This document shows positions 45,502-53,324 of a stretch of 64,000 bases of DNA, piece after piece (within the stretch, counting starts at the first letter, position 1; each line of letters opens with the position of its first letter). Source of the stretch: Mucilaginibacter roseus. GTDB taxonomy: Bacteria > Bacteroidota > Bacteroidia > Sphingobacteriales > Sphingobacteriaceae. Both the position numbers and the translations under genes were made by a program. A model generated the notes under the pieces. It was not told where the DNA came from, did not search any database, and saw only the letters and a list, made by a program, of their open reading frames with translations. The stretch is taken from contig NZ_JAJPWV010000001.1 in the NCBI RefSeq assembly GCF_021215455.1, positions 1-64,000 of the forward strand. The letters run 5' to 3'.

Positions 45502-46626
45502 TTACGCTTGGGTTAATTTCTCTTCAACTTGCTCCTGACCTTCGTTCAGGATGATGCCCTGACGACGGATAGATTCGGTGTGAACCAGCTCTAATAATTT
45601 CTCGGTAAACTCAGCATCCAGTTTCAAAGCCTTGCCATAATCGGTAGTCTTTTTCAGGATCTCTTCCCAACGGTTAACCTGTAGAATGGTGATGTTGTTA
45701 TCTTTTTTGTATTTACCGATTTGCTCAGCAATGTTCATACGCTCAGCAACTTTCTGGATGATCAGGTCGTCAATCTTATCGATTTTTGCACGTAATTCAG
45801 CCAGTTTATCGCTAACGGCAGCGCTTTTAACTTCAGCTTTACGCAGGGTAAGGTTGTCAATAATGTCTGATAGGGCAGCAGGAGTAACCTGTTGTTTAGC
45901 ATCCGTCCAGGCAACTGAAGGGTCAATATGCGATTCGATCATTACACCCTGCATATCCAGGTCAAACGCTTTTTGGGCGATGTAGCCGATCAGGTCGCGG
46001 TTACCGGTGATGTGGCTCGGATCATTGATGATCGGCAAATCAGGTACCTGTGTTTTCAGGCTGATGGCCAGATCCCACATTGGGTCGTTACGGAAGGTAG
46101 TGTTTCCGTATGACGAAAAACCGCGGTGAATAGCCGCCAGTTTAGTAATACCCGCATTGTTGATACGCTCTAAGGCGCCAATCCATAGTGATAGGTCAGG
46201 GTTAACCGGATTTTTAACCATCACCGGTACATCAACACCTTGAAGGGCGTCAGCAATTTCCTGCACGGTGAAAGGGTTAGCGGTTGAGCGTGCACCTACC
46301 CAAAGGATGTCAACACCGGCGGCTAAAGCTTCTTCAACATGTTTAGCGGTTGCCACCTCAACTGCAGTTGGCAGGCCGGTTTCTTCCTTGGCGCGTTTTA
46401 ACCACTCCAGGCCAATGCTGCCAATACCCTCAAACTCACCCGGACGGGTACGCGGTTTCCAGATACCTGCACGCAGGGCGGTGATTTTTCCGGTTTTAGC
46501 CAGCAGTTGTGCCGTAGCTACTAATTGATCTTCAGTTTCGGCACTGCAAGGGCCTGCAATTACCAATGGTTCTTTACCTGACGTTATCCAGGTGTTTAAT
46601 GGTTGTATGTTTAAATTCAGTTTCAT
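45502..46626 (-). CDS. Bifunctional DAHP synthase / chorismate mutase
   Basis: 374 residues. Residues about 1-265 are a class I-beta DAHP synthase: VIAGPCSAET, GIWKPRTRPGEFEGIG, INDPSHITGNR and SHIDPSVAWTDAKQQVTP. About 275-360 are an AroQ-type chorismate mutase: KLAELRAKIDKIDDLIIQKV, ERMNIAEQIGKYKK and RWEEILKK. The fusion lets chorismate mutase region products regulate entry into the shikimate pathway, as in Bacillus AroA(G), where the domain order is reversed. Second gene of the operon. Confidence 0.94.
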   Translation of the reverse strand: MKLNLNIQPLNTWITSGKEPLVIAGPCSAETEDQLVATAQLLAKTGKITALRAGIWKPRTRPGEFEGIGSIGLEWLKRAKEETGLPTAVEVATAKHVEEALAAGVDILWVGARSTANPFTVQEIADALQGVDVPVMVKNPVNPDLSLWIGALERINNAGITKLAAIHRGFSSYGNTTFRNDPMWDLAISLKTQVPDLPIINDPSHITGNRDLIGYIAQKAFDLDMQGVMIESHIDPSVAWTDAKQQVTPAALSDIIDNLTLRKAEVKSAAVSDKLAELRAKIDKIDDLIIQKVAERMNIAEQIGKYKKDNNITILQVNRWEEILKKTTDYGKALKLDAEFTEKLLELVHTESIRRQGIILNEGQEQVEEKLTQA

Positions 46627-46742
46627 GATCGTTGTTTGTTTAGTCCATGGGCCATAGTCAATAGTCCATGGTGGTGTTCAAATTTTGTTAATTGTTATGA
46701 ATTGAATATTTCTTAATTACTATATTAAAGTTTTGCTATGGT
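46627..46742. repeat. Repeat-containing spacer between pheA and the DAHP synthase gene
   Basis: TAGTCCATGGGCCATAGTCA and AATAGTCCATGG at 46640-46672 and TATGGTCTATTGTCCATCGG at 46737-46756 are of the same family as the repeat in aroA. The second one runs into the pheA 3' end. The middle is AT-rich. Confidence 0.65.
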
Positions 46743-47603
46743 CTATTGTCCATCGGCTATTGTCTGCACTCCCTCCTCATACCGTTTATATTCGCCCAGT
46801 ATGTTAAAGTTTTGGGTGTACTTTAATATGTGGCGGAGTGCGGTATCGTATTCATTTTGGGCAGCCCATTCTATGTCGACGTAAAAATTGTATTCATTAC
46901 GTCTGCCTAAAACCGGCATGCTTTGAATTTTGCTCATGTTGATATGGTTCTCGGCAAAAATGTTCAACACCTTGGCCAGCGAGCCTACCTCGTTACTTAC
47001 CTGGAAGCATAACGATGCCTTGTTGGCCTCTACCTTAACAGCGTTATCATGCGTGGTGAGTATTAAAAAACGGGTAAAGTTCTTTTTATTCGATTCAATG
47101 CGGCGCTCCAATATCTGCAAGCCATATAGCTTAGCGGCCAGCGTATTGGCTATGGCCACGGTATCAGTAAGCTGTTCATCGCGGATGCGTTTGGCACAGG
47201 CAGCGGTATCATTGCTTTCGATCACCTTGATCTGCGGGTAATCATCAAAAAAATCAACACACTGGCGTATAGCAATCGGGTGCGACATGGCCGTTTTAAC
47301 ATCCTCAAAGGCTACGCCCGGCAGCGCCATCAGGTGCAGTTGTATAGGCAGATAAACCTCGCCAATAACCGGAAAGTTATAGTTTAACAGCAGCGAGTAG
47401 TTGGGCAGCAGGCTACCGGCAATACTATTCTCGATAGCCATAACCACATAATCAGCCTCGCCGTTTTTAAGGGCTTCAAAAGTTTGTTTAAAAGAGTTGC
47501 ATTCAATGGTTTGAATGTCCTCGCCAAAATACCTGAAGGCGGCCTCTTCGTGGAAGGAGGCGCGTATGCCTTGTATTGCAACCCGTGGTGTTCCGTTTAT
47601 CAT
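46743..47603 (-). CDS. pheA: Prephenate dehydratase with ACT domain
   Basis: 286 residues. N-terminal IQGIRASFHEEAAFRYFG, IENSIAGSLLPNYSLL and the catalytic TRFLILTT are prephenate dehydratase signatures; about 195-275 is an ACT domain (SLCFQVSNEVGSLAKVLNIF, QSMPVLGRRNEYNFYVDIEW) that normally senses Phe. The C-terminal VQTIADGQ and the stop codon come from a DNA repeat. The gene is first in the operon, behind an attenuator. Confidence 0.95.
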   Translation of the reverse strand: MINGTPRVAIQGIRASFHEEAAFRYFGEDIQTIECNSFKQTFEALKNGEADYVVMAIENSIAGSLLPNYSLLLNYNFPVIGEVYLPIQLHLMALPGVAFEDVKTAMSHPIAIRQCVDFFDDYPQIKVIESNDTAACAKRIRDEQLTDTVAIANTLAAKLYGLQILERRIESNKKNFTRFLILTTHDNAVKVEANKASLCFQVSNEVGSLAKVLNIFAENHINMSKIQSMPVLGRRNEYNFYVDIEWAAQNEYDTALRHILKYTQNFNILGEYKRYEEGVQTIADGQ

Positions 47604-47615
47604 AACCCTGTTAAA

Positions 47616-47651
47616 GCAAAAAGTCCCGGCCTTTATCGGGCCGGGACTTTT
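47616..47651 (-). terminator. Attenuator terminator in the pheA leader
   Basis: On the minus strand the 13-bp stem AAAAGTCCCGGCC/GGCCGGGACTTTT (arms 47639-47651 and 47619-47631, loop CGATAAA) is followed by a T run. It lies 15 nt before the pheA ATG, so it is in the leader, not behind a gene. A competing strand lies just upstream. Confidence 0.88.
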
Positions 47652-47683
47652 CAGTTTCTTCTGTATGTTAGTTAGTGCATATC

Positions 47684-47693
47684 AGTCCCGGCT
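47684..47693 (-). promoter_or_regulatory. Antiterminator strand in the pheA leader
   Basis: On the minus strand AGCCGGGACT can pair 9 bp with AGTCCCGGC, the left arm of the terminator at 47639-47651, which excludes the terminator stem. It begins one base after the stop codon of the leader peptide, so a ribosome paused on that stop would cover it. Confidence 0.75.
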
Positions 47694-47694
47694 C

Positions 47695-47748
47695 TTACCT
47701 GTTAAAGTAAAAGTAAAAACCGTAAAAATATGCGTTGTTAGTTATCAT
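47695..47748 (-). CDS. Phe/Tyr-rich leader peptide of the pheA attenuator
   Basis: 17 codons plus stop: MITNNAYFYGFYFYFNR, with four Phe and four Tyr among residues 7-15. It precedes the antiterminator strand and the terminator in the classical pheL arrangement. A ribosome stalled at Phe/Tyr codons would favour the antiterminator; completion of the peptide would mask it and permit termination. No Shine-Dalgarno is evident, which is usual here. Confidence 0.85.
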   Translation of the reverse strand: MITNNAYFYGFYFYFNR

Positions 47749-47765
47749 TGTTTTGTTTGATGCCG

Positions 47766-47797
47766 CTAATGTAAGTGTTTGAAATATTTGTTCCAAA
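47766..47797 (-). promoter_or_regulatory. Tentative promoter of the pheA operon
   Basis: On the minus strand TTTG (47794-47797), 20 bp, then TACATTAG (47766-47773), one mismatch from TAnnTTTG. This would start the RNA about 10 nt before the leader peptide ATG. Confidence 0.4.
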
Positions 47798-47856
47798 TAA
47801 AAAATAAAAATTTAATTGATTATACCAAGTACAGGACTTTTTAGGAATGTTAATCG

Positions 47857-48828
47857 CTATTGCAATTTAACTCGTGAGATTTCTTTACCTTCTTTAACGT
47901 TTACTTTGATGGCATATACTTGCAAAGGTCCATTCGGTTCTTTATAATCATACTTGGCCGTCACAACATTATTCCCCTCATTAGTATATCCAAGGAAATT
48001 AATTTCGGTGAAAAAAGGTGGATATGAAAATGTATCTAACTGCCAGTAATTATACTTTTCTGTGTCAAGGTCTCCGGACACTATTTGATTGGGGTAAAAA
48101 GCTACATATTGAGTTTTGCTTAATGGATAGCTATTTAATGGATGTGGAAAATAATAATTGTGGGCTTGGTTAATTATCAACGGCATCTTAAAATCAAAAT
48201 CTTCAAAAATCTTAATTTGAGAATCTTCCACACTTTGACTGAAAAATAAATAAGAATTATTAAACCATGGCCTTATGCCCTGTAGCCTGTAATGTTTATC
48301 GCCTTTTCCTAACCTTGTATTTAATACAGCTTCTTTCATTGATGTCATATCTACCACAACACCATCACATTTATAACTATAAATATTGTAGTCAGGCTTA
48401 GGGCGTACATAATCTTTTAGTAGAATGATCATGTTTTTATCATCCTTATCATAAGCTGATTGCAATAAAAATTTGTCAAGTTTTTTTATTGTATTGTTTT
48501 CCGAAAGTATTGTGTCTGGATAAGACGGATAAGTTTTTTGGTACACAACTTGACCGTTGAGAAATATGCCATACCAATACTTATCAGCTATATTGCCAGA
48601 TAAATACGTGTACTTAGTTATGCCGGCTTTTCCGATAGCGCTATGAATACGCAGACCTTTAATTTTGCTTACATCTACATTATGAGCTTTAGTTATGCTG
48701 TCATTAAATTTTTGCTCTTCAGTAGTAAGTGGCGACGTTACTTCTTCAGGTTTTGGATCGTTTTTCTTGGTGGAGCAAGCAGAAAGCAGTAAAAATACTG
48801 CGAAGATTTTTAGTAAGCTTAATTTCAT
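47857..48828 (-). CDS. Hypothetical lipoprotein
   Basis: 323 residues from the ATG at 48828, chosen because it gives MKLSLLKIFAVFLLLSAC, a clear lipoprotein signal with lipobox LSAC; an upstream in-frame start at 48945 would bury it. The mature part begins STKKNDPKPEEVT and contains many aromatic beta-like segments (KYTYLSGNIADKYWYGIFL, YWQLDTFSYPPFFTEINFLG). I do not recognise a domain. It is not followed by a clear terminator. Function unknown. Confidence 0.75.
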   Translation of the reverse strand: MKLSLLKIFAVFLLLSACSTKKNDPKPEEVTSPLTTEEQKFNDSITKAHNVDVSKIKGLRIHSAIGKAGITKYTYLSGNIADKYWYGIFLNGQVVYQKTYPSYPDTILSENNTIKKLDKFLLQSAYDKDDKNMIILLKDYVRPKPDYNIYSYKCDGVVVDMTSMKEAVLNTRLGKGDKHYRLQGIRPWFNNSYLFFSQSVEDSQIKIFEDFDFKMPLIINQAHNYYFPHPLNSYPLSKTQYVAFYPNQIVSGDLDTEKYNYWQLDTFSYPPFFTEINFLGYTNEGNNVVTAKYDYKEPNGPLQVYAIKVNVKEGKEISRVKLQ

Positions 48829-48929
48829 TTGGTTTAGATATCTGGCAACGAATATACGCAATATGAGTATCATTTTAATGAGCCTAAACCAAAACCCGCC
48901 CATAACGTTATTTAATAAAACACTACACC

Positions 48930-49112
48930 ATGAATAACGATCCAAAAGATATAAAACAAACCAACGACGACAGCAACCTGCACCGCGACGAGATAGGCGA
49001 GAACACCGGTACCGATACGCAACTCAACAAAAGCGTTAAAACCGATGCTGCTGAGCAGGAAAAATCAGAAAGCTCAAATAAAGAGCAAGGCCCGGCGGGG
49101 GAGAACCTGTAG
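48930..49112 (+). CDS. Small hydrophilic hypothetical protein
   Basis: 60 residues, MNNDPKDIKQTNDDSNLHRD..., rich in Asn, Asp, Glu, Lys and Gly, no hydrophobic segment, so likely disordered. Starts 101 bp from the divergent lipoprotein gene. Short proteins of this composition (ending EQGPAGENL) are familiar from Mucilaginibacter/Pedobacter. No function known. Confidence 0.5.
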   Translation: MNNDPKDIKQTNDDSNLHRDEIGENTGTDTQLNKSVKTDAAEQEKSESSNKEQGPAGENL

Positions 49113-49329
49113 CGGTTACTTGTCTGATTATGGGGCTGTCACTCTGAGCGCTGATTTTCTGCATACAAATTAAATAAATTGTTGCCCATCAGGCGATTTG
49201 TTTAATTAGCTTGAAATGCTGGATAACAATATATTATTCAATTTTAGCGACCTGTATATAAAAAACATATTTCAGGTCGCCGGATTGGTGTTCCAAAGCG
49301 TGCATTCGTAAGGATTGAAAAGGATTGGA

Positions 49330-49371
49330 ATAAAACAAAAAACCCTCTAAATCAGCGACTTAGAGGGTTTT
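49330..49371 (-). terminator. Terminator-like hairpin beside the tRNA-like fragment
   Basis: 12-bp stem AAAACCCTCTAA/TTAGAGGGTTTT with a 9-nt loop; on the minus strand it is followed by TTTTTTGTTTTATT, a good terminator. It lies 25 bp after the tRNA 3'-end fragment on the same strand, as a real tRNA gene would have. Confidence 0.7.
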
Positions 49372-49395
49372 GCGATTGGTAAAAATCGCTTTTCG

Positions 49396-49411
49396 TGCGC
49401 CCACCTGGGCT
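49396..49411 (-). other. tRNA 3'-end-like fragment (possible attachment site)
   Basis: On the minus strand AGCCCAGGTGGGCGCA looks like the 3' half of a T-arm plus an acceptor stem end. It would complete the T-arm begun at 49561 on the other strand: CCTGG-TTCGAGC-CCAGG with a 7-nt loop. No 5' tRNA half is adjacent. It could be a scar of integration or inversion. Confidence 0.4.
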
Positions 49412-49560
49412 ACACTCATATCTCTATTTCGTACTGAATTTCAATCAATTACAGTGTCCACAACTGGCCTCGGTGGCCGTTTTGGTGTATCACCTTTCCG
49501 ACATCACAAAAATACCGAAACCGACCCGAAAATACTAAAAATCCGGTAGGTTTTTAATTG

Positions 49561-49582
49561 GGTCCCTGGTTCGAGCCGGACC
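49561..49582 (+). other. T-arm-like fragment in inverted orientation
   Basis: GGTCCCTGGTTCGAGCCGGA contains a B-box-like GGTTCGAG and the 5' half of a T-arm, but the 3' half does not pair, so it is not a functional tRNA. It also folds as GGTCC/GGACC. It is the inverted partner of the fragment at 49396. Confidence 0.35.
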
Positions 49583-49806
49583 ACACGCATCTTTTTACCC
49601 AACGATCAAACCGGTTAATTAAGAGCGAAAATTTGACCAATTGCAGTAGGCCACCTCAATAGTAACTTTATAAGGGTTTATGGATACATTCATGGTGAGA
49701 GGATGCGCCGAAGTTTGCGGTGATCTTATATGACCGTAACAATTTCCGGAAGAGGGAGCTTCCAAAACCAGCAAATAAAAAATGATAAAACGGGATCAGT
49801 TAATTT

Positions 49807-49834
49807 ATTTATTTTGTGTTCCCACAAAATAAAT
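49807..49834 (-). terminator. Hairpin after the response regulator gene
   Basis: Perfect 12-bp stem ATTTATTTTGTG/CACAAAATAAAT with a 4-nt loop, just beyond the stop of the minus-strand response regulator. AT-rich, no long T run; a probable end of the kinase operon. Confidence 0.5.
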
Positions 49835-49840
49835 GGCTTG

Positions 49841-50197
49841 CTATGCTGCGATCACAGAATTGATAATAGCCGCCAAATTCTCTACATCAAAAGGCTTTTC
49901 TACAAATCTATCCGCTCCGGCTTCCTTTGCGATCATTTTGCCATTGATCGCAGCTGAAAAAAGCACGACCGGGATACGGGAAAGTTGCGGTGTTTGTTTG
50001 ATCTGCCGGGTCAGTTTATCTCCAGGAAAAGGCATCCAGATGTCGATCAGCATTACGTCCGGTCTTTCTGCGATTGCCTGATCGATCACCTTATTGCTAT
50101 TGATCTGCGTGATGACCTGGAAGCCTGCAAATTCAAGAAGCATGCTGGTCATATCCAGTATGTCATTGTCATCATCACAAACCAAAACTTTACTCAT
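49841..50197 (-). CDS. Single-domain response regulator
   Basis: 118 residues from the ATG at 50197; an upstream ATG at 50209 also fits. One receiver domain: acidic pocket VCDDDND, phospho-Asp D52 in MLIDIWMP, Thr/Ser switch in VVLFSA and Lys in VEKPF. There is no output domain, so it acts on a partner protein, in CheY or Spo0F style. It is the last gene of the minus-strand operon, 43 bp after the multi-PAS kinase. Confidence 0.9.
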   Translation of the reverse strand: MSKVLVCDDDNDILDMTSMLLEFAGFQVITQINSNKVIDQAIAERPDVMLIDIWMPFPGDKLTRQIKQTPQLSRIPVVLFSAAINGKMIAKEAGADRFVEKPFDVENLAAIINSVIAA

Positions 50198-50240
50198 TGG
50201 AACCCTCATTTCTTTATAGAGCAATTATAGTGCCTTTAGT

Positions 50241-53168
50241 TTAATGGGTTACCGGAATTTCAAACCAGAAGGTACTGCCTTCGCCTAAAGTACTTTGCAC
50301 GCCGATCTTTCCGCCGTGCCGTTCAATGATCTCGCGGCATAGATACAGCCCGATACCAAAGCCCTTGGTAGTCTTCATATGTTCTCCGTCCACCCTATAA
50401 AAACGGTCAAATACATACGGCAGGTCTTTGGCCGGAATACCCATGCCTTCGTCTTTGACGCATACACGCACTTGTCTATTTTGCGTTACTGCAGACACAT
50501 TGATTGTTGTTCCCTGTGGGGAATATTTGACCGCGTTATTAATAAAGTTGATCAGTACCTGCTCTATTTTGTCCTGATCGGCGAGGACAGGGGTATGCTC
50601 TACCGGATGATAAATTACAGTATGTGAGGTAATGGTCGCTAATGATTCCGATTCAGCTGCCTTGACCAGGTCCGCCATATCGAAGGGTTTGTTATCTATA
50701 TTTATCTTTCCTTCGCCAACGCGAGCAACATCCAGGAAGCCGGTGATCATGCTGCTCATTTTACCGACCTGGCGTTTAGCTTTTGCGGCTACATTATTTG
50801 TAAATTGATCATCATTTTTCTTCGCACTCATCTCCAGCATTTGCAGATAGCCGTTCAGAGAGGTCAATGGCGAACGGAGTTCGTGGCTGACAATGCCGAT
50901 AAAATCTATCCGGCGCTGCTCCTCCTGCTTTTGCTCGGTGATATCCAGCACGGAGCCGATGAACCGGAGCGGTGTGCCCTCTTCACTGAATAAGGTCTTA
51001 CCGATCGCTCTTACCCATCGCTCGGGCGAGTGTTCCGTAGCCGAGATCCGGTATTGAATGTCGTAGCTACCGCCACTGGATCGATCGTACGTTTGTGATC
51101 GCTTAGCCGCCTGTCTGACACGTTCCACATCATCCGGGTGCAGCCGTTCGAAAACTACACTGTTATCCTGGAAAGTATCCTGATCCGGGAGATTGAAGAT
51201 CTCGCGGAAACGGGCATCCCAATTATAGACCTTGTTCACCAGGTCCCAGTCGAACAGGCCCAATTGGGCAGCTTCTTTCGCCGAGGTCAGCTGTTCTTCT
51301 TTTTCTTTTACTTTGAGTAGCGTCAGGGTTAATTCATCAGCTTGCATTTTTTGCACGGTAATGTCCTGTGCGATTCCGGAGAAGCGGTAAGCGCTACCTT
51401 TATCATCAAAGAACGCCTTACCACAGCAGTGGAGCCAGCGTAGACGCTGATCTTCTGCACCGATCGTCCTGAACTCAATGTCATACGCGCCGTTAGATGC
51501 GGGATCGAGGGCATACATTACAGCCTCGTTAACGTGGGGCATATCATCAGGATGCATATACTTCAGCACCTGCTCATAAGGCACCACATCGTCTTTGGAA
51601 AAACCGTAGAGTTCCTTGCAGCGTTCATCCCAGCTGACCTGGTTGTTTACAATATCCAGGTCCCAGGTACCCACATCCGCAGCTTTCATCGCAAAGCGCA
51701 GGCGCTCTTCCCTGATCTCCAATTCCCGGTGCAGCAGGGTGCGCTCCTCCTGAATAGATCGCAGCTCGTCATTCATCGCTGTCAGTTCTTCGTTAGCCGC
51801 CTGGTATTCTTCATTAACGGCGCTCAGTTCTTCATTGATGGCCGAAAGTTCTTCGTTGAGCTCCTGTTGCTGCACTTCACTGGCCTCCAGTTTCTGCCTC
51901 GCCTCAACAGCTCCGGTAATATCGACCACCGTGCCAACAAAGCGCTGAGGTTCAGCCTCACTATTGAAGTAGACCTGGCCTACCGCCTTTACCCAGCAGA
52001 TGTTACCGTTAGCGGCATCGACCACGCGGTATTCAACATCGTAAACGCCCCCGGTAAGTTGCTGATCGTAAGCATCAATGACCGCTTGTAATGTCCGTTC
52101 CCGGTCATTGGGGTGCAGTCCCTCCGCAAAATCGCTGCTGTAACCTATGGCTTTATCTGGATCTACGCCAAATATTTTGCGGGTGCGTTCATCCCAATAC
52201 AATTTATCATTTACCACGTCCAGGTCGAACACCCCGAAGTGCGCCGCTTTCTGGGCTAAATGGAGCTGGACCAGCACGGCGTCAACGTCCGCCTTGGCAT
52301 TACGCTGGTCGGTCACTTCATTGGCCACGATCTGTACACTGATGACCTCGCCTTTCCCGTTCCTGATAGGCTGGTAGACGAAATTATAATAGGTGGTCGC
52401 CCATGCCCCACCGCGTTCGATCATCGTTTTGACATCATTGCCATAAAGGGAATGACCCGCGTCCCTGACCTTTAAGATCAGGTTGGTTAACAACTCGCTT
52501 TCAAAGCTGGAAAGCACTTCAGCCAAAGGTTTACCGATGGCCTGCCTATCCACACCCCATAATTCCAGCAGTTTGGTATTGGCCGTATCTATCTTAAAAC
52601 TCACCGCATCGATCACGCCTACGGCAACAGGCGCGCTTTCCAATAGTAATTCTGCTATCTGACTCGTTATGACCAGCGTATCATGCGTATGTTCTAACTG
52701 GTCATAGGCGGTGCGGAGTTCTTCGCCGGAAGCTTCCATTTCCTCATTGACTGCGCTGAGTTCTTCATTGACCTGTTGTAGCTGTTTGGAATACAAAGTG
52801 CGTTCTGTAACATCGACCGCTGTATTCACCACGCCATAGATCCTGCCGGCACTATCCCTAAGCGGTTTAAAGGAGAGATCAAAATATTTGGTCTGAAGCT
52901 GCCCGTCTACCAGCAGCTCAGCCTGGCCATCCGGGTTATGGTGTTCCTTTCCACTCGTGTAGACATCGTTCATCAATTCAAAAAAGCCCTGATCTCGGAT
53001 CTCCGGGATAGCGTCCAATAACTTCATTCCGGTCACATCAGCTTCTTTGGACCAGATCGCCAGCATCTGCGGGTTGACCGCACCGATCAGATGTTCAGGA
53101 CCTGTGAAAATAGCGGCTCCTATCGGAAGTGCATTAACCAAAGTTTGTTGAGCGTAAGGGGAAAGCAT
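50241..53168 (-). CDS. Multi-PAS histidine kinase
   Basis: 975 residues, no membrane helix. About five PAS domains: 5-125, 175-295, 305-425, 490-615, 630-745, with the PAS/PAC segments WDERTRKIFGVDPD, WDERCKELYGFSKDD and WDARFREIFNLPDQD. Signalling coiled coils at 130-165 and 430-485 carry NEELSAINEEL-type heptads. HisKA has FIGIVSHELRSPLTSL, and HATPase_c has YVFDRFYRV and GFGIGLYLCREI. It is a soluble sensor kinase that may feed the adjacent response regulator. Signal unknown. Confidence 0.92.
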   Translation of the reverse strand: MLSPYAQQTLVNALPIGAAIFTGPEHLIGAVNPQMLAIWSKEADVTGMKLLDAIPEIRDQGFFELMNDVYTSGKEHHNPDGQAELLVDGQLQTKYFDLSFKPLRDSAGRIYGVVNTAVDVTERTLYSKQLQQVNEELSAVNEEMEASGEELRTAYDQLEHTHDTLVITSQIAELLLESAPVAVGVIDAVSFKIDTANTKLLELWGVDRQAIGKPLAEVLSSFESELLTNLILKVRDAGHSLYGNDVKTMIERGGAWATTYYNFVYQPIRNGKGEVISVQIVANEVTDQRNAKADVDAVLVQLHLAQKAAHFGVFDLDVVNDKLYWDERTRKIFGVDPDKAIGYSSDFAEGLHPNDRERTLQAVIDAYDQQLTGGVYDVEYRVVDAANGNICWVKAVGQVYFNSEAEPQRFVGTVVDITGAVEARQKLEASEVQQQELNEELSAINEELSAVNEEYQAANEELTAMNDELRSIQEERTLLHRELEIREERLRFAMKAADVGTWDLDIVNNQVSWDERCKELYGFSKDDVVPYEQVLKYMHPDDMPHVNEAVMYALDPASNGAYDIEFRTIGAEDQRLRWLHCCGKAFFDDKGSAYRFSGIAQDITVQKMQADELTLTLLKVKEKEEQLTSAKEAAQLGLFDWDLVNKVYNWDARFREIFNLPDQDTFQDNSVVFERLHPDDVERVRQAAKRSQTYDRSSGGSYDIQYRISATEHSPERWVRAIGKTLFSEEGTPLRFIGSVLDITEQKQEEQRRIDFIGIVSHELRSPLTSLNGYLQMLEMSAKKNDDQFTNNVAAKAKRQVGKMSSMITGFLDVARVGEGKINIDNKPFDMADLVKAAESESLATITSHTVIYHPVEHTPVLADQDKIEQVLINFINNAVKYSPQGTTINVSAVTQNRQVRVCVKDEGMGIPAKDLPYVFDRFYRVDGEHMKTTKGFGIGLYLCREIIERHGGKIGVQSTLGEGSTFWFEIPVTH

Positions 53169-53324
53169 GCGGGCAAAATATTATCAAAAGTAATTAATTT
53201 AATTAATAGGACATCAATTTTCAGTTTTGGCGCATTTTCGGATCAATATTGGCATCAGTGTGATAACTGTTAATAGCTAAAAGATCGATCCGGCGTCAAA
53301 ACACGGCTTATATCGAAGGATGAT

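Larger units (their letters stand above)
49113..49840. other. Long gene-poor spacer with tRNA-like fragments and hairpins
   Basis: No convincing coding frame. It holds an inverted repeat GCGACCTG/CAGGTCGC (49247-49254 and 49273-49280), a terminator-like hairpin at 49339-49371, two tRNA-like fragments at 49396 and 49561, and an AT-rich hairpin at 49807-49834. It separates the conserved left part of the window from the accessory right part. Confidence 0.6.

Noticed and set aside
49540..49600. A functional tRNA gene
   Set aside because: GGTTCGAG is present, but the T-stem does not pair and no D-arm, anticodon arm or 5' acceptor stem is found.
49113..49840. A CRISPR array or phage remnant in the gene-poor spacer
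   Set aside because: There are no regularly spaced repeats and no phage-like proteins; only isolated hairpins.
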